From the NCBI RefSeq assembly GCF_002163835.1, contig NZ_CP019331.1:2517001-2581000 (forward strand): a DNA stretch of 64,000 nucleotides, written 5' to 3'. The stretch comes from Polaribacter sp. SA4-10. Its GTDB lineage: Bacteria > Bacteroidota > Bacteroidia > Flavobacteriales > Flavobacteriaceae. Shown piece after piece: positions 26,771-35,073 of this stretch (position 1 is its first letter; every line of letters starts with the position of its first letter). The translations under genes were made by a program, and so were the position numbers. Under the pieces are notes generated by a model. The model had not been told where the DNA came from and did no database searches. It saw only the letters and a program-made list of their open reading frames with translations.

Positions 26771-28459
26771 TTATTTTCCTCCCCAACTATCACGTAATCC
26801 AACAGTTTTATTGAATACTAAATTGTCTGAAGTAGCATCATCATCCACATTAAAATACCCTAAACGTTGAAACTGAAAACGTTCTCCAATTTTTGCAGTT
26901 TGCAAACTTGGTTCTACAAAAGCAGTAATAATTTCTAAAGAATTCGGATTTATAAACTCCATATAATCTTTGTCTTTATGTGCGTCTGGAGCTTCATCTA
27001 AAAACAATCTATCATAAGCTCTAACTTCTGCTTTAACAGCGTGTTTTGCAGAAACCCAGTGCAAAGTACCTTTTACTTTACGTTTGCTTTCTTCAGTATC
27101 CATTCCAGATTTTGTTAATGGATCATACGTACAATGAATCACAGTAATTTCCCCATTTTCATCTTTTTCACAACTTGTTGCTGTAATAAAATAGGCATTC
27201 TTTAAACGAACTTCTTTACCTAATTTTAATCGAAAGAATTTCTTATTTGCTTCTTCTCTAAAATCTTCACGTTCAATATAAACTTCTCTAGAAAAAGGAA
27301 CTTCTCTACTGCCAAAGCCCTCTTCATAATCATTATAATTAGCAATTAACATTTCCTCTTTTCCTTCCGGATAATTATCAATAATTACTTTTACAGGATC
27401 TAAAACTGCCATCACTCTTTTGGCAGTATTATTTAAATCTTCACGAATCTTAAATTCTAATAAAGCAACATCAATTACATTTTCACGTTTAGAAACACCA
27501 ACAGTTTCAATAAAACTCTTTATTGCATTTGGTGTATAACCACGTCTTCTTAAACCAGAAATTGTAGGCATTCTTGGATCATCCCATCCAGAAACAATAT
27601 TCTTTTCAACCAAAGTCAACAATTTACGTTTACTCATAATTGTATAACTCAAATTCAAACGAGAAAACTCGCGTTGTTTTGGCGGATTTGGAAATTCAGA
27701 TTTACTGTATTCATATACATTATCTCTAAACCAATTATATAAATCTCTATGAGGTTTAAATTCTAAAGAACATAAAGAATGCGAAATTTGTTCTAAATAA
27801 TCACTTTCTCCATGCGTCCAGTCATACATTGGGTAAATACACCAATCGTTACCAGTTCTGTGGTGTTCTTTGTACATAACTCTGTACATTAAAGGATCTC
27901 TTAATAGCATGTTATCACTAGCCATATCAATCTTTGCACGCAACGTATGTTCACCTTCTTTAAACTTTCCATCTTTCATTCCTTGAAACAATTCCAAGTT
28001 TTCTTCTACAGCTCTATTTCTAAAAGGACTGTTTGTTCCAACTTGAGTAGGAGTTCCTTTCTGAGCTCTCATTTCTTCAGATGATTGGCTGTCTACATAC
28101 GCTTTTCCATCTTTAATCAATAAAATAGCCCAGTCATACAATTGCTGAAAATAATCTGAAGAATACAATTCATTTGCCCATTTGTAACCTAGCCAAGAAA
28201 TATCATCTTTAATGGCATCTACATACTCCTGCTCTTCTTTTGCAGGGTTTGTATCGTCAAAACGTAAGTTTACTGGCGCGTTGTATCTTTCACCCAAACC
28301 AAAACTAATTCCAATTGCTTTAGTATGTCCAATATGCAAGTAACCATTAGGTTCTGGCGGAAAACGAAAACGTAAATTTTCTTTTGGCATTCCATTTGCC
28401 AAATCTTCTTCAATAATTTGCTCTAAAAAATTGAGCGATTTTTTCTCTTCAGACATCAT
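26771..28459 (-). CDS. glnS: glutamine--tRNA ligase
   Basis: A 562-aa cytoplasmic class I aminoacyl-tRNA synthetase charging tRNA-Gln directly. It has RFPPEPNGYLHIGHTKA with the HIGH motif near residue 43, the MSKRK form of the KMSKS loop (TIMSKRKLL) and the C-terminal beta-barrel anticodon-binding domain (residues about 340-550). Its presence means the organism need not use the GatCAB route for Gln. The start could be the second of two adjacent Met codons (28456). A TAATTTTG -7 box sits 23 bp upstream. Confidence 0.97.
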   Translation of the reverse strand: MMSEEKKSLNFLEQIIEEDLANGMPKENLRFRFPPEPNGYLHIGHTKAIGISFGLGERYNAPVNLRFDDTNPAKEEQEYVDAIKDDISWLGYKWANELYSSDYFQQLYDWAILLIKDGKAYVDSQSSEEMRAQKGTPTQVGTNSPFRNRAVEENLELFQGMKDGKFKEGEHTLRAKIDMASDNMLLRDPLMYRVMYKEHHRTGNDWCIYPMYDWTHGESDYLEQISHSLCSLEFKPHRDLYNWFRDNVYEYSKSEFPNPPKQREFSRLNLSYTIMSKRKLLTLVEKNIVSGWDDPRMPTISGLRRRGYTPNAIKSFIETVGVSKRENVIDVALLEFKIREDLNNTAKRVMAVLDPVKVIIDNYPEGKEEMLIANYNDYEEGFGSREVPFSREVYIEREDFREEANKKFFRLKLGKEVRLKNAYFITATSCEKDENGEITVIHCTYDPLTKSGMDTEESKRKVKGTLHWVSAKHAVKAEVRAYDRLFLDEAPDAHKDKDYMEFINPNSLEIITAFVEPSLQTAKIGERFQFQRLGYFNVDDDATSDNLVFNKTVGLRDSWGGK

Positions 28460-28481
28460 TTATACGCTATAAATTAAGCAA

Positions 28482-28489
28482 CAAAATTA
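28482..28489 (-). promoter_or_regulatory. -7 box of glnS
   Basis: On the minus strand it reads TAATTTTG, matching TAnnTTTG, 22 bp before the glnS start. A -33 TTG at 17-19 bp was not found. Confidence 0.45.
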
Positions 28490-28566
28490 CATAAAATACT
28501 TTATAGGTATTTAGCATTTGTAACAAAATTGTAAATTCAGCATCTAATAGATAAACACAACAAACT

Positions 28567-28782
28567 ATGAGCGATCAAATAAGAAATTACACGTGCCCAA
28601 AATGCAATAGCAAAACCTATAAATTGGGTCAAATGCGAGCAACTGGAGGTACATTATCAAAAATTTTCGATATTCAAAATCAGAAATTTACCAGTGTAAC
28701 TTGTGAGCGTTGTACCTATACAGAATTTTACAAAACCAAAACCAGTGCAATTAGCAACGTTTTCGACTTTTTTACGAGTTAA
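28567..28782 (+). CDS. small zinc-ribbon nucleic-acid-binding protein (DUF2082-like)
   Basis: A 71-aa protein with two CxxC pairs, YTCPKCNSKTY and VTCERCTYTEFY, framing MRATGGTLSKIFDIQNQKF. This is the pattern of the predicted nucleic-acid-binding zinc ribbons of the DUF2082 family (often mislabelled GTP-binding). It has no signal peptide and is a stand-alone gene, divergent from glnS. The stop is followed at once by a structured repeat element. Confidence 0.85.
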   Translation: MSDQIRNYTCPKCNSKTYKLGQMRATGGTLSKIFDIQNQKFTSVTCERCTYTEFYKTKTSAISNVFDFFTS

Positions 28783-28783
28783 T

Positions 28784-28906
28784 TTTTGGGCGTTACTTTA
28801 TCCTGAAGGCATTCAGGACCAAGGTCAGGCTTTACACTATAGTTTTTTTTATGCTGAATTTAGTTCAGCGCAAAAAAAAGCTGCCGTTTCAATCCTTAAC
28901 GCAGGC
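28784..28906 (+). repeat. structured intergenic repeat (TTGGGCGTTAC ... CTTAACGC)
   Basis: It starts 1-4 bp after the zinc-ribbon stop. The ends GGGCGTTA and TTAACGC are complementary. Internal hairpins are CCTGAA..TTCAGG (about 28801-28818) and GCTGAA..TTCAGC. It matches, from memory, a family found after stop codons in many flavobacterial genomes (GGGCGTTnC, GGTCGGGCTTTCC, then CAATCCCTnACGC). The 76-codon reading frame through it is not a gene. Confidence 0.6.
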
Positions 28907-29007
28907 ATTTATTTCCATTTAAAGTCATTATAATATAATTTATAGCCTATTTTTTATCGTAAATTTGCTACTTATTAAAAAATTGTAAAAGATTAAAATA
29001 TAATTAA

Positions 29008-29364
29008 ATGGGCATAATACAGGTAAACAATATTAAACTCCATGCATTTCACGGGTGTTTAGAAGAAGAGTCTAAAATAGGTAGTGAATACAGCATTGAT
29101 GTTCAGGTAGTGGCTGATTTAAGAAAATCTGCAAGAACAGACAAATTATCAGATACAGTAGATTATGTTCATTTAAACCATGTTGTAAAAGAAGAAATGG
29201 CCATTCGTTCAGAACTATTAGAAGAAGTTGCACAACGTATCTTAAATCGCTTATTTAAAGAAATTAGAAAGATTAAAAAAGCAAAAGTTTCTGTTGCAAA
29301 AATTAATCCACCAATAGGAGGAAACGTAGAAGAGGTTGTTGTAATTCTAACAAAAAAACGATAA
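29008..29364 (+). CDS. folB: dihydroneopterin aldolase
   Basis: A 118-aa enzyme of folate synthesis that splits 7,8-dihydroneopterin into 6-hydroxymethyl-dihydropterin and glycolaldehyde. It has LHAFHGCLEEES with the substrate-binding glutamate, the DTVDYVHL segment and the catalytic lysine region VAKINPPIGGNVE. It is small and soluble, forming an octamer in relatives. It is followed by a tRNA gene with its own promoter. Confidence 0.95.
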   Translation: MGIIQVNNIKLHAFHGCLEEESKIGSEYSIDVQVVADLRKSARTDKLSDTVDYVHLNHVVKEEMAIRSELLEEVAQRILNRLFKEIRKIKKAKVSVAKINPPIGGNVEEVVVILTKKR

Positions 29365-29377
29365 GAGTAAAAAATAC

Positions 29378-29407
29378 TTGTGGTAATTGTAAAATTGATT
29401 AAATTTG
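29378..29407 (+). promoter_or_regulatory. consensus Bacteroidota promoter of tRNA-Cys
   Basis: TTG (29378-29380), a 19-bp spacer, then TAAATTTG (29400-29407) is a full match to the Bacteroidota consensus TTG-N17-19-TAnnTTTG. It lies 21 bp before the tRNA-Cys 5' end. It is the only promoter in the window where I found both elements at correct spacing. Confidence 0.8.
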
Positions 29408-29428
29408 CAATCCTTTAAAGAAAATTAG

Positions 29429-29499
29429 GGTGTCTTGGCCGAGTGGCTAGGCAATGGTTTGCAAAACCATGTACAGCGGTTCGAATCCGCTAGACACCT
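29429..29499 (+). tRNA. tRNA-Cys (anticodon GCA)
   Basis: A 71-nt cloverleaf. The acceptor stem GGTGTCT (29429-29435) pairs with AGACACC (29492-29498). The anticodon arm ATGGT-TTGCAAA-ACCAT gives anticodon GCA, the T arm is AGCGG-TTCGAAT-CCGCT, and discriminator base 73 is U, the identity base for cysteine. CCA is not encoded. Confidence 0.97.
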
Positions 29500-29500
29500 C

Positions 29501-29534
29501 AAAAAAAACTTCAACCTTTGGTTGAAGTTTTTTG
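29501..29534 (+). terminator. terminator after tRNA-Cys
   Basis: AACTTCAACC (29507-29516), loop TTT, GGTTGAAGTT (29520-29529), then T residues. A perfect stem starting 7 nt after the tRNA. Confidence 0.93.
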
Positions 29535-29798
29535 TTTTTCACCAACTTTAATTTAACAATACTGATTTCGTTAAACTTGGAATGTACTTATAATTATAAA
29601 AAAACAAGAAAGTCAAAATTCTATCTTCTACTCCTATTTTTTTCTGTAAAAAGGAATAATTAAAAAGTATAAATTATTTAATTTTAGTATGCTAGTCCTC
29701 CTTTTTTAAAAAAAGTTAACCCTGCCTTAGGAAATACCATTTATCAACAAATAACTAGTAAAGAGCACTTTATTTAAAGTTTATAAGCTGTAAATCAA

Positions 29799-29859
29799 CG
29801 AATTTAAATGTCTATTTATCGAAAAATTCCATAAAAAAAAGCATTCAATAGTACTTTTG
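29799..29859 (+). promoter_or_regulatory. duplicated upstream control region, copy 1
   Basis: GAATTTAAAT, then TTTATCGAAAAA (29815-29826), then a -7 box TACTTTTG (29852-29859), 28 bp before the small ORF at 29888. The same order and nearly the same distances recur at copy 2: the TTTATCGAAAAA motif starts 73 bp before the ATG here and 71 bp there. The bases 29535-29798 show no gene. Confidence 0.6.
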
Positions 29860-29887
29860 GTTAACAAACCAAACCAAACTATAAATT

Positions 29888-30040
29888 ATGTTTTTACAGA
29901 TTTTACCAGCAGACAAAGTATCAACAGTTCAATTAGTTTTCGAAAATCAATTAGTATTTGTTATTTTAGGATTAGCAATATCTGTTTTTACAATTTTGAA
30001 AATCACAAAGTTTTTAAGTCAATTAAGATTTACTTTATAA
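29888..30040 (+). CDS. small membrane protein A of a tandem pair (50 aa)
   Basis: I do not recognise a family. The ORF opens MFLQILPADKVSTVQ, has one predicted membrane helix at about residues 22-37 (LVFVILGLAISVFTIL) and ends in a basic tail (KITKFLSQLRF). It is real by comparison: a second ORF 350 bp downstream shares the start MFLQILPAD, the helix (F-V-x-L-G-L-x-I-S-V-F-x-I-L-K-I) and the position of the basic tail, while intervening non-coding bases differ. Both share AAACTATAAATTATG at the start codon. It has no signal peptidase site, so it is likely an integral inner-membrane peptide. It is too short for usual gene callers. Confidence 0.68.
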   Translation: MFLQILPADKVSTVQLVFENQLVFVILGLAISVFTILKITKFLSQLRFTL

Positions 30041-30151
30041 TAATCAATGTATTACACTTATTTTTTGTGCTAAATTTTATGGTGTAGTGAAATTGTATGA
30101 GAAATAAATAGATATTTAAATCCGTTTAAAGGTCTTTAAATACAACTCACC

Positions 30152-30212
30152 TGAATTAAACAACCTTTTATCGAAAAAACAAGGTTACGAGTTGACCCTG
30201 TTGATACCTTTG
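30152..30212 (+). promoter_or_regulatory. duplicated upstream control region, copy 2
   Basis: GAATTAAACA, then TTTATCGAAAAA (30167-30178), then a -7 box TACCTTTG (30205-30212), 25 bp before the ATG at 30238. The shared 12-mer and -7 box imply that each peptide gene has its own promoter with a common upstream site. Confidence 0.6.
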
Positions 30213-30237
30213 AAGTATCAAATTAAAACTATAAATT

Positions 30238-30417
30238 ATGTTTTTACAAATTTTACCAGCAGACAACATAGCAACAGTGCAATCTGTTTTTGAAAATGAA
30301 TTATTATTTGTGGTTTTAGGATTATCAATATCTGTTTTCATAATTTTGAAAATTATAAAGGTTTTAAGTAAAATAAAACTTACGAGTACTTCTGCTAAAC
30401 CAGGTTTTTCTTCTTAA
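30238..30417 (+). CDS. small membrane protein B of a tandem pair (59 aa)
   Basis: A paralogue of the ORF at 29888. It opens MFLQILPADNIATVQ, has a predicted helix at residues about 22-41 (LLFVVLGLSISVFIILKII) and a basic stretch KVLSKIKL. It is 9 residues longer than its partner, ending SAKPGFSS. Of the first 48 residues roughly two thirds match the partner, and many DNA differences are at third codon positions, which suggests selection on the protein. It lies before a metallo-beta-lactamase-fold gene but 180 bp away with no coupling. Function unknown: holin-like, toxin-like, small regulatory membrane subunit and exported signal peptides are all possible. Confidence 0.7.
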   Translation: MFLQILPADNIATVQSVFENELLFVVLGLSISVFIILKIIKVLSKIKLTSTSAKPGFSS

Positions 30418-30597
30418 GAAATTACTTCAATTTTTTTACTTCTTTTTTTAAGAAAATCTTTAGATAGTTCTTAACAAAAAATTATATATTTTTCTGCATC
30501 TTTGTATTCTATGTACTCATATAAAATGAGTCTTACTATCTTACAATTATTAAATAATTCTTTTCATAAGCAATTATTATAATTTTAATTTTATAGA

Positions 30598-31443
30598 ATG
30601 AAGATTTACCCCATAGAAACTGGAAAATTTAAATTAGATGGAGGTGCAATGTTTGGCGTTGTTCCTAAAACTATTTGGCAAAAAACAAATCCGGCAGACA
30701 GCAACAATTTAATAGATATGAGCATGAGGTGCATGCTTATAGAAGATGGTAATCGATTAATTTTAATTGATACTGGATTAGGTGCTAAACAATCAGATAA
30801 ATTTTTTGGCTATTATTTTCTCTTTGGAGATTTTTCTTTAGATACTTCTTTGGCAAAATATGGTTTTCATAGAGATGATATTACAGATGTTTTTTTAACC
30901 CATCTTCATTTTGATCATTGTGGTGGCGTTATAGAATGGAACTCTACTAAAACATTATTACAACCCGCTTTTAAAAATGCACTATTTTGGTCTAATCAAA
31001 ATCATTGGAAATGGGCTACAGAACCAAATCCAAGAGAAAAAGCATCCTTTTTAAAAGAAAATATAAACCCAATAAAAGAAAGTGGACAACTAAACTTTAT
31101 CCACAGAAATGCAAAAGACCAAATTGGTTTTGATGTATTATTTATGGATGGTCATACAGAAAAACAAATGTTACCAAAATTAAATTATCAAGGTAAAACA
31201 ATTGTTTTTATGGCAGACTTATTGCCAACAGTTGGGCATATTCCTTTGCCTTATGTTATGGGTTATGATACAAGGCCTTTACTTACTATTAAAGAAAAAG
31301 CAGCTTTTTTAAATGAAGCAGCGGATCATAATTATTACCTTTTTTTAGAGCATGATGCTGCAAATGAAATCTGTACTGTAAAGCATACAGAAAAGGGAGT
31401 TAGATTAAAAAACACACATAAATTTATAGATATATTTAATTAA
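30598..31443 (+). CDS. metallo-beta-lactamase fold hydrolase
   Basis: A 281-aa cytoplasmic metal-dependent hydrolase. The metal site T-H102-L-H104-F-D106-H107 (THLHFDHCGG) is complete, with GH at DGHTEKQM, a later D in VFMADLLP and a terminal H in LFLEHDAA. The N-terminal KLDGGAMFGVVPKTIW pattern and overall length recall the lactonase/quorum-quenching and AHL-lactonase-like branch of the MBL fold, but the substrate is not readable. It is 12 bp upstream of the S8 protease gene and likely co-transcribed. Confidence 0.9.
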   Translation: MKIYPIETGKFKLDGGAMFGVVPKTIWQKTNPADSNNLIDMSMRCMLIEDGNRLILIDTGLGAKQSDKFFGYYFLFGDFSLDTSLAKYGFHRDDITDVFLTHLHFDHCGGVIEWNSTKTLLQPAFKNALFWSNQNHWKWATEPNPREKASFLKENINPIKESGQLNFIHRNAKDQIGFDVLFMDGHTEKQMLPKLNYQGKTIVFMADLLPTVGHIPLPYVMGYDTRPLLTIKEKAAFLNEAADHNYYLFLEHDAANEICTVKHTEKGVRLKNTHKFIDIFN

Positions 31444-31455
31444 GAGAAGAGAGAT

Positions 31456-33150
31456 ATGAGAATTTTAAAGCCTATTTTTTATACAGCCATAGCTAGTTTA
31501 ATTTTTACAAGTTGTAAATCATCAATTTCAACAATAGCTGTTCCTGCAGGGTCAGATGCAATTGTAAATGTTACCGCTAAAAAAGGAACTTTATCAGAAG
31601 ATGAAAAGAACAGATGGAGTCATGCAGATTTAGAAAAAGATTCTATTCCTGGTATGAGTATTGCAAAAGCATACACTTTTTTAGAAGGTAAAAAAGGAGT
31701 AATAGTTATTGTAGGTATTGCAGATTCTGGTATAGATGTAGCGCAAGAAGATTTAAAAGAGGTTGTTTGGACAAATACAAAAGAAATTGCAGGTAATAAT
31801 AAAGATGATGATAAAAATGGATATATAGATGATATTCATGGGTGGAATTTCTTAGGAAACAAAGAAGGTAAAATTGTAAATGCAGATCAATTAGAAATTA
31901 CTAGAATTGTAAAAACAGGAATGAATAAATTTGGAAATAAAAAAGCATCAGAAATAGCTGAAGCTGATAAGACTGAATTTGAAGAGTTCTTAAAAATTAA
32001 AGAGGAGTTTGATAAAGTTGCCACTGCAAAACAAGAAGAAATTAGCAACTTAAAAAAGACAGAAGAGAGAATCAATCAAATTGAAGCTAGTTTTATTGCA
32101 GTCAACAAAATTGTAGGAAAAGAAAATAGTACACTAGAAGATTTAAAAGGTATTAAACCAGAAAATCCAGCAGCAGCTGCACAAATTGCAGATGTTACAA
32201 ATCTTTTAAAAAACGGAATGTCTCAATCTGGAGTTAAAGAGTATAAAAAAAGACTTTCAGAGTATCTTAAAAAGCAAGAAGAAGGTAAAAGCTATGATTT
32301 AGATTTTAATGCTCGTCAAACTTTAGGAGACAATTTATATGATATAAATGATAAATTTTACGGAAACAATAATGTGATTGGTTCTAAAGATTTAGAAATT
32401 CATGGTACTCACGTTGCAGGAATTGTAGCTGCATCTAGAAATAATAATAAAGGTGTAAATGGTGTTGCTAATAATGTAAAAATTATGGCTGTAAGAGTTG
32501 TTCCTGATGGAGATGAGCATGATAAAGATATTGCCTTAGGAATTAGATATGCAGTAGATAATGGCGCAAAAGTTATTAATACAAGTTTTGGAAAAGGATA
32601 TTCACCAAACAAAGAATGGGTGTATGCAGCTATAAAATATGCAGCTAAAAAAGATGTGTTAATTGTAAATGCAGCAGGTAATGATGGTGCAAATATAGAT
32701 GTTAAAAAAACGTTTCCTAATGACTCTAAAGACTTATTAAGTGAAATTTCAGACAATGTTATTACAATTGGAGCAATGAGTTTGCATTATGATGAAAAAT
32801 TACCAGCTTCTTTTTCTAATTATGGTAAAATTAATGTAGATGTTTTTGCACCGGGTGTAGATATTTATTCAACATTTCCTAAAGATGAATACCAAGCAAT
32901 TAGTGGTACTTCTATGGCGGCTCCTTCTACTGCAGGTGTTGCTGCTTTGGTGCGTTCTTATTATCCAGAATTATCTGCAAGTCAGGTAAAACATATTTTA
33001 ATGAATTCTGGAGTAAAAATCAATTTTGATGTTATTAAGCCAGGTACAAAAGATGAAAAAGTTCCTTTTGCAGATTTATCCGTTTCTGGTAGAATTGTAA
33101 ATGCTTACAATGCTTTAAAAATGGCAGATAGAATTGTAAACAGAAAATAA
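31456..33150 (+). CDS. S8 subtilisin-type serine peptidase, lipoprotein
   Basis: A 564-aa secreted protease. The lipoprotein signal ends at TSC (lipobox C20). The catalytic triad is D90 (GIADSGID), H316 (HGTHVAG) and S486 (SGTSMAAPS), with the oxyanion N in VNAAGNDG. Between D90 and H316 lies an insertion of about 225 residues, far longer than the usual 35-60. It includes a highly charged, coiled-coil-like stretch rich in K and E (residues about 160-215) and a second charged segment. This type of long insertion is seen in some flavobacterial S8 lipoproteins (from memory). It is probably cell-surface or periplasmic. It is co-directional with the M1 peptidase gene 75 bp on, so proteolysis of extracellular protein is a sensible joint role. 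Confidence 0.92.
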   Translation: MRILKPIFYTAIASLIFTSCKSSISTIAVPAGSDAIVNVTAKKGTLSEDEKNRWSHADLEKDSIPGMSIAKAYTFLEGKKGVIVIVGIADSGIDVAQEDLKEVVWTNTKEIAGNNKDDDKNGYIDDIHGWNFLGNKEGKIVNADQLEITRIVKTGMNKFGNKKASEIAEADKTEFEEFLKIKEEFDKVATAKQEEISNLKKTEERINQIEASFIAVNKIVGKENSTLEDLKGIKPENPAAAAQIADVTNLLKNGMSQSGVKEYKKRLSEYLKKQEEGKSYDLDFNARQTLGDNLYDINDKFYGNNNVIGSKDLEIHGTHVAGIVAASRNNNKGVNGVANNVKIMAVRVVPDGDEHDKDIALGIRYAVDNGAKVINTSFGKGYSPNKEWVYAAIKYAAKKDVLIVNAAGNDGANIDVKKTFPNDSKDLLSEISDNVITIGAMSLHYDEKLPASFSNYGKINVDVFAPGVDIYSTFPKDEYQAISGTSMAAPSTAGVAALVRSYYPELSASQVKHILMNSGVKINFDVIKPGTKDEKVPFADLSVSGRIVNAYNALKMADRIVNRK

Positions 33151-33225
33151 ATAATAATAATTACAAAAAACGCCGAATTAATTTTCGATGTTTTTTTTAT
33201 TAATACTAATTTAAAATAAATTATA

Positions 33226-35073
33226 ATGAAAAAAATATTCTTGTTATCCTTTTTGGCAATCCTGCTAATATCTTGTGGTCAAACAAAAAACATTGTTACT
33301 AACCAAAAAGTTGTGTCTAATGCTACTTATTGGCAACAACGTGTAGCGTATAAAATGGATATTGATATGAATGTGAATAATTATCAATACAAAGGAAAAC
33401 AAGAGTTGGTGTATACAAATAACTCACCAGATGATTTAAATAAAGTGTTTTATCATTTATATTTTAATGCATTTCAACCGGGTTCTCAAATGGATGCTAG
33501 ATCTAGAAATATTAAAGATCCTAGCACAAAAATTGGAAACAGAATTAGTAAGTTATCTCCTTCGGAAATAGGATTTATAAAAGTGAATTCTTTAAAACAA
33601 AATGAGGTTGCTGTATCTTATAAAATCGTTGGAACAATTTTAGAAGTAACATTAAATAAGCCAATTAAATCTGGAGAAAGTGTAACGTTTAACATGAATT
33701 TTGATGCGCAAGTTCCCGTGCAAATTAGAAGATCTGGAAGAAATAATAAAGAAGGAGTTGCACTGTCTATGTCTCAATGGTACCCAAAAATGGCAGAATA
33801 TGATTTTGAAGGTTGGCATACACCACCTTATATTGCTCGTGAATTTCACGGTGTTTGGGGAGATTTTGATGTAACACTTCATATTGATAAAAATTATGTT
33901 GTTGGAGGTACAGGATATTTGCAAAATCCACAAGAAATTGGTTTTGGATATGAAGATAAAAACAAACCATTAAAGATCCCTTCCGGAGAAAAGTTAACAT
34001 GGCATTTTAAAGCGCCAAATGTACACGATTTTATGTGGGCAGCAGACCCAGATTATATTCATGATACTTTAAAAATGGAAAACGGAATTGATTTACATTT
34101 TTATTACAAGAAAAACTTAGATAAAAAGTATCTGAAATACTGGAAAGATTTACAGCCAAAAACGGCAGAATTAATCACGTACTTTTCTGAAAACGTTGGT
34201 CAATATCCATACAAACAATATTCTGTAATTCAGGGTGGAGATGGAGGAATGGAGTATGCAATGGCTACTTTAATTACGGGAGAACGTAAATTTGGAAGTC
34301 TTTTTGGAGTTACAGCACATGAAATGGCACACACTTGGTTTCAGTTTTTATTAGCATCTAATGAAAGTAAGCACCCTTGGATGGATGAAGGTTTTACAAG
34401 TTATATTTCATCAAAAGCAACTAATGAAATCTTACAGGAAGGAAAAGAAAATCCAAATACAGGTCCTTATAGAGGTTATAATTACGTTGTAAAAAACGGA
34501 ATTGAAGAAACGCTTTCTACGCATGCAGATAGATACGATTCAAACACAGCTTATGGTGTTGCAAGTTATACGAAAGGAAGTATGTTTTTATCGCAATTAG
34601 AATATATAATTGGTCAAGAAAATACCGCAAAAGGAATTAAAAAATACTTTACAGATTTTAGTTTTAAACACCCTACTCCAAATGATGTAAAACGTTCTAT
34701 GGAAAAAGTTTCTGGGCTAAATTTAGATTGGTATTTAAATGAATGGACACAAACTACGCATACAATAGATTATGGAATTAAATCTGTTGAAGGAACAACA
34801 ATTACTTTAGAAAGAATAGGTCAAATGCCAATGCCAGTAGATGTTGAGGTTGTTTATATAGATGATACTAAAGAAAGTTTTAATATTCCTTTAGAAATGA
34901 TGCGTGGCCATAAACCAACTTCTGCTAAAGTGTTAACAGATTGGGGTTGGACAAATCCAACATATACTTTTAAAACTTCAAAAGAAGTTAAGTCTGTGGT
35001 GATAGATAAATCTGGATTAATGGCAGATATCAATTTAGAGAACAATACTTTTGGCGAGAAAAAAAAACAATAG
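33226..35073 (+). CDS. M1 family metallopeptidase, lipoprotein
   Basis: A 615-aa aminopeptidase-type zinc enzyme. It has the lipoprotein signal MKKIFLLSFLAILLISCG (lipobox C17). The zinc site is H365-E-M-A-H369 followed by E388 (MDEGFTSYIS), the canonical HExxH-x18-E. The exopeptidase motif G(A/G)MEN is seen as GGDGGMEYA, a usual variant in this bacterial subgroup. The N-terminal beta saddle (residues 60-300) precedes it. The 3' end carries a run of nine A (35059-35067) just before the stop, and a membrane-protein frame continues in the -1 frame from that point. Confidence 0.92.
   Translation: MKKIFLLSFLAILLISCGQTKNIVTNQKVVSNATYWQQRVAYKMDIDMNVNNYQYKGKQELVYTNNSPDDLNKVFYHLYFNAFQPGSQMDARSRNIKDPSTKIGNRISKLSPSEIGFIKVNSLKQNEVAVSYKIVGTILEVTLNKPIKSGESVTFNMNFDAQVPVQIRRSGRNNKEGVALSMSQWYPKMAEYDFEGWHTPPYIAREFHGVWGDFDVTLHIDKNYVVGGTGYLQNPQEIGFGYEDKNKPLKIPSGEKLTWHFKAPNVHDFMWAADPDYIHDTLKMENGIDLHFYYKKNLDKKYLKYWKDLQPKTAELITYFSENVGQYPYKQYSVIQGGDGGMEYAMATLITGERKFGSLFGVTAHEMAHTWFQFLLASNESKHPWMDEGFTSYISSKATNEILQEGKENPNTGPYRGYNYVVKNGIEETLSTHADRYDSNTAYGVASYTKGSMFLSQLEYIIGQENTAKGIKKYFTDFSFKHPTPNDVKRSMEKVSGLNLDWYLNEWTQTTHTIDYGIKSVEGTTITLERIGQMPMPVDVEVVYIDDTKESFNIPLEMMRGHKPTSAKVLTDWGWTNPTYTFKTSKEVKSVVIDKSGLMADINLENNTFGEKKKQ

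Noticed and set aside
26598..26870. 90-codon plus-strand frame between the DUF6370 gene and glnS
   Set aside because: Overlaps the glnS 3' end on the other strand, is of odd composition and has no start signal.
28703..28933. 76-codon frame downstream of the zinc-ribbon gene
   Set aside because: It reads the 3' end of the zinc-ribbon gene in another frame and then the structured repeat element, which is non-coding.
29857..30087. 76-codon frame over the first small membrane-protein gene
   Set aside because: It runs in another frame across the conserved 50-aa ORF, starts in the promoter region and has no repeat in the second copy, whereas the 50-aa frame is duplicated.
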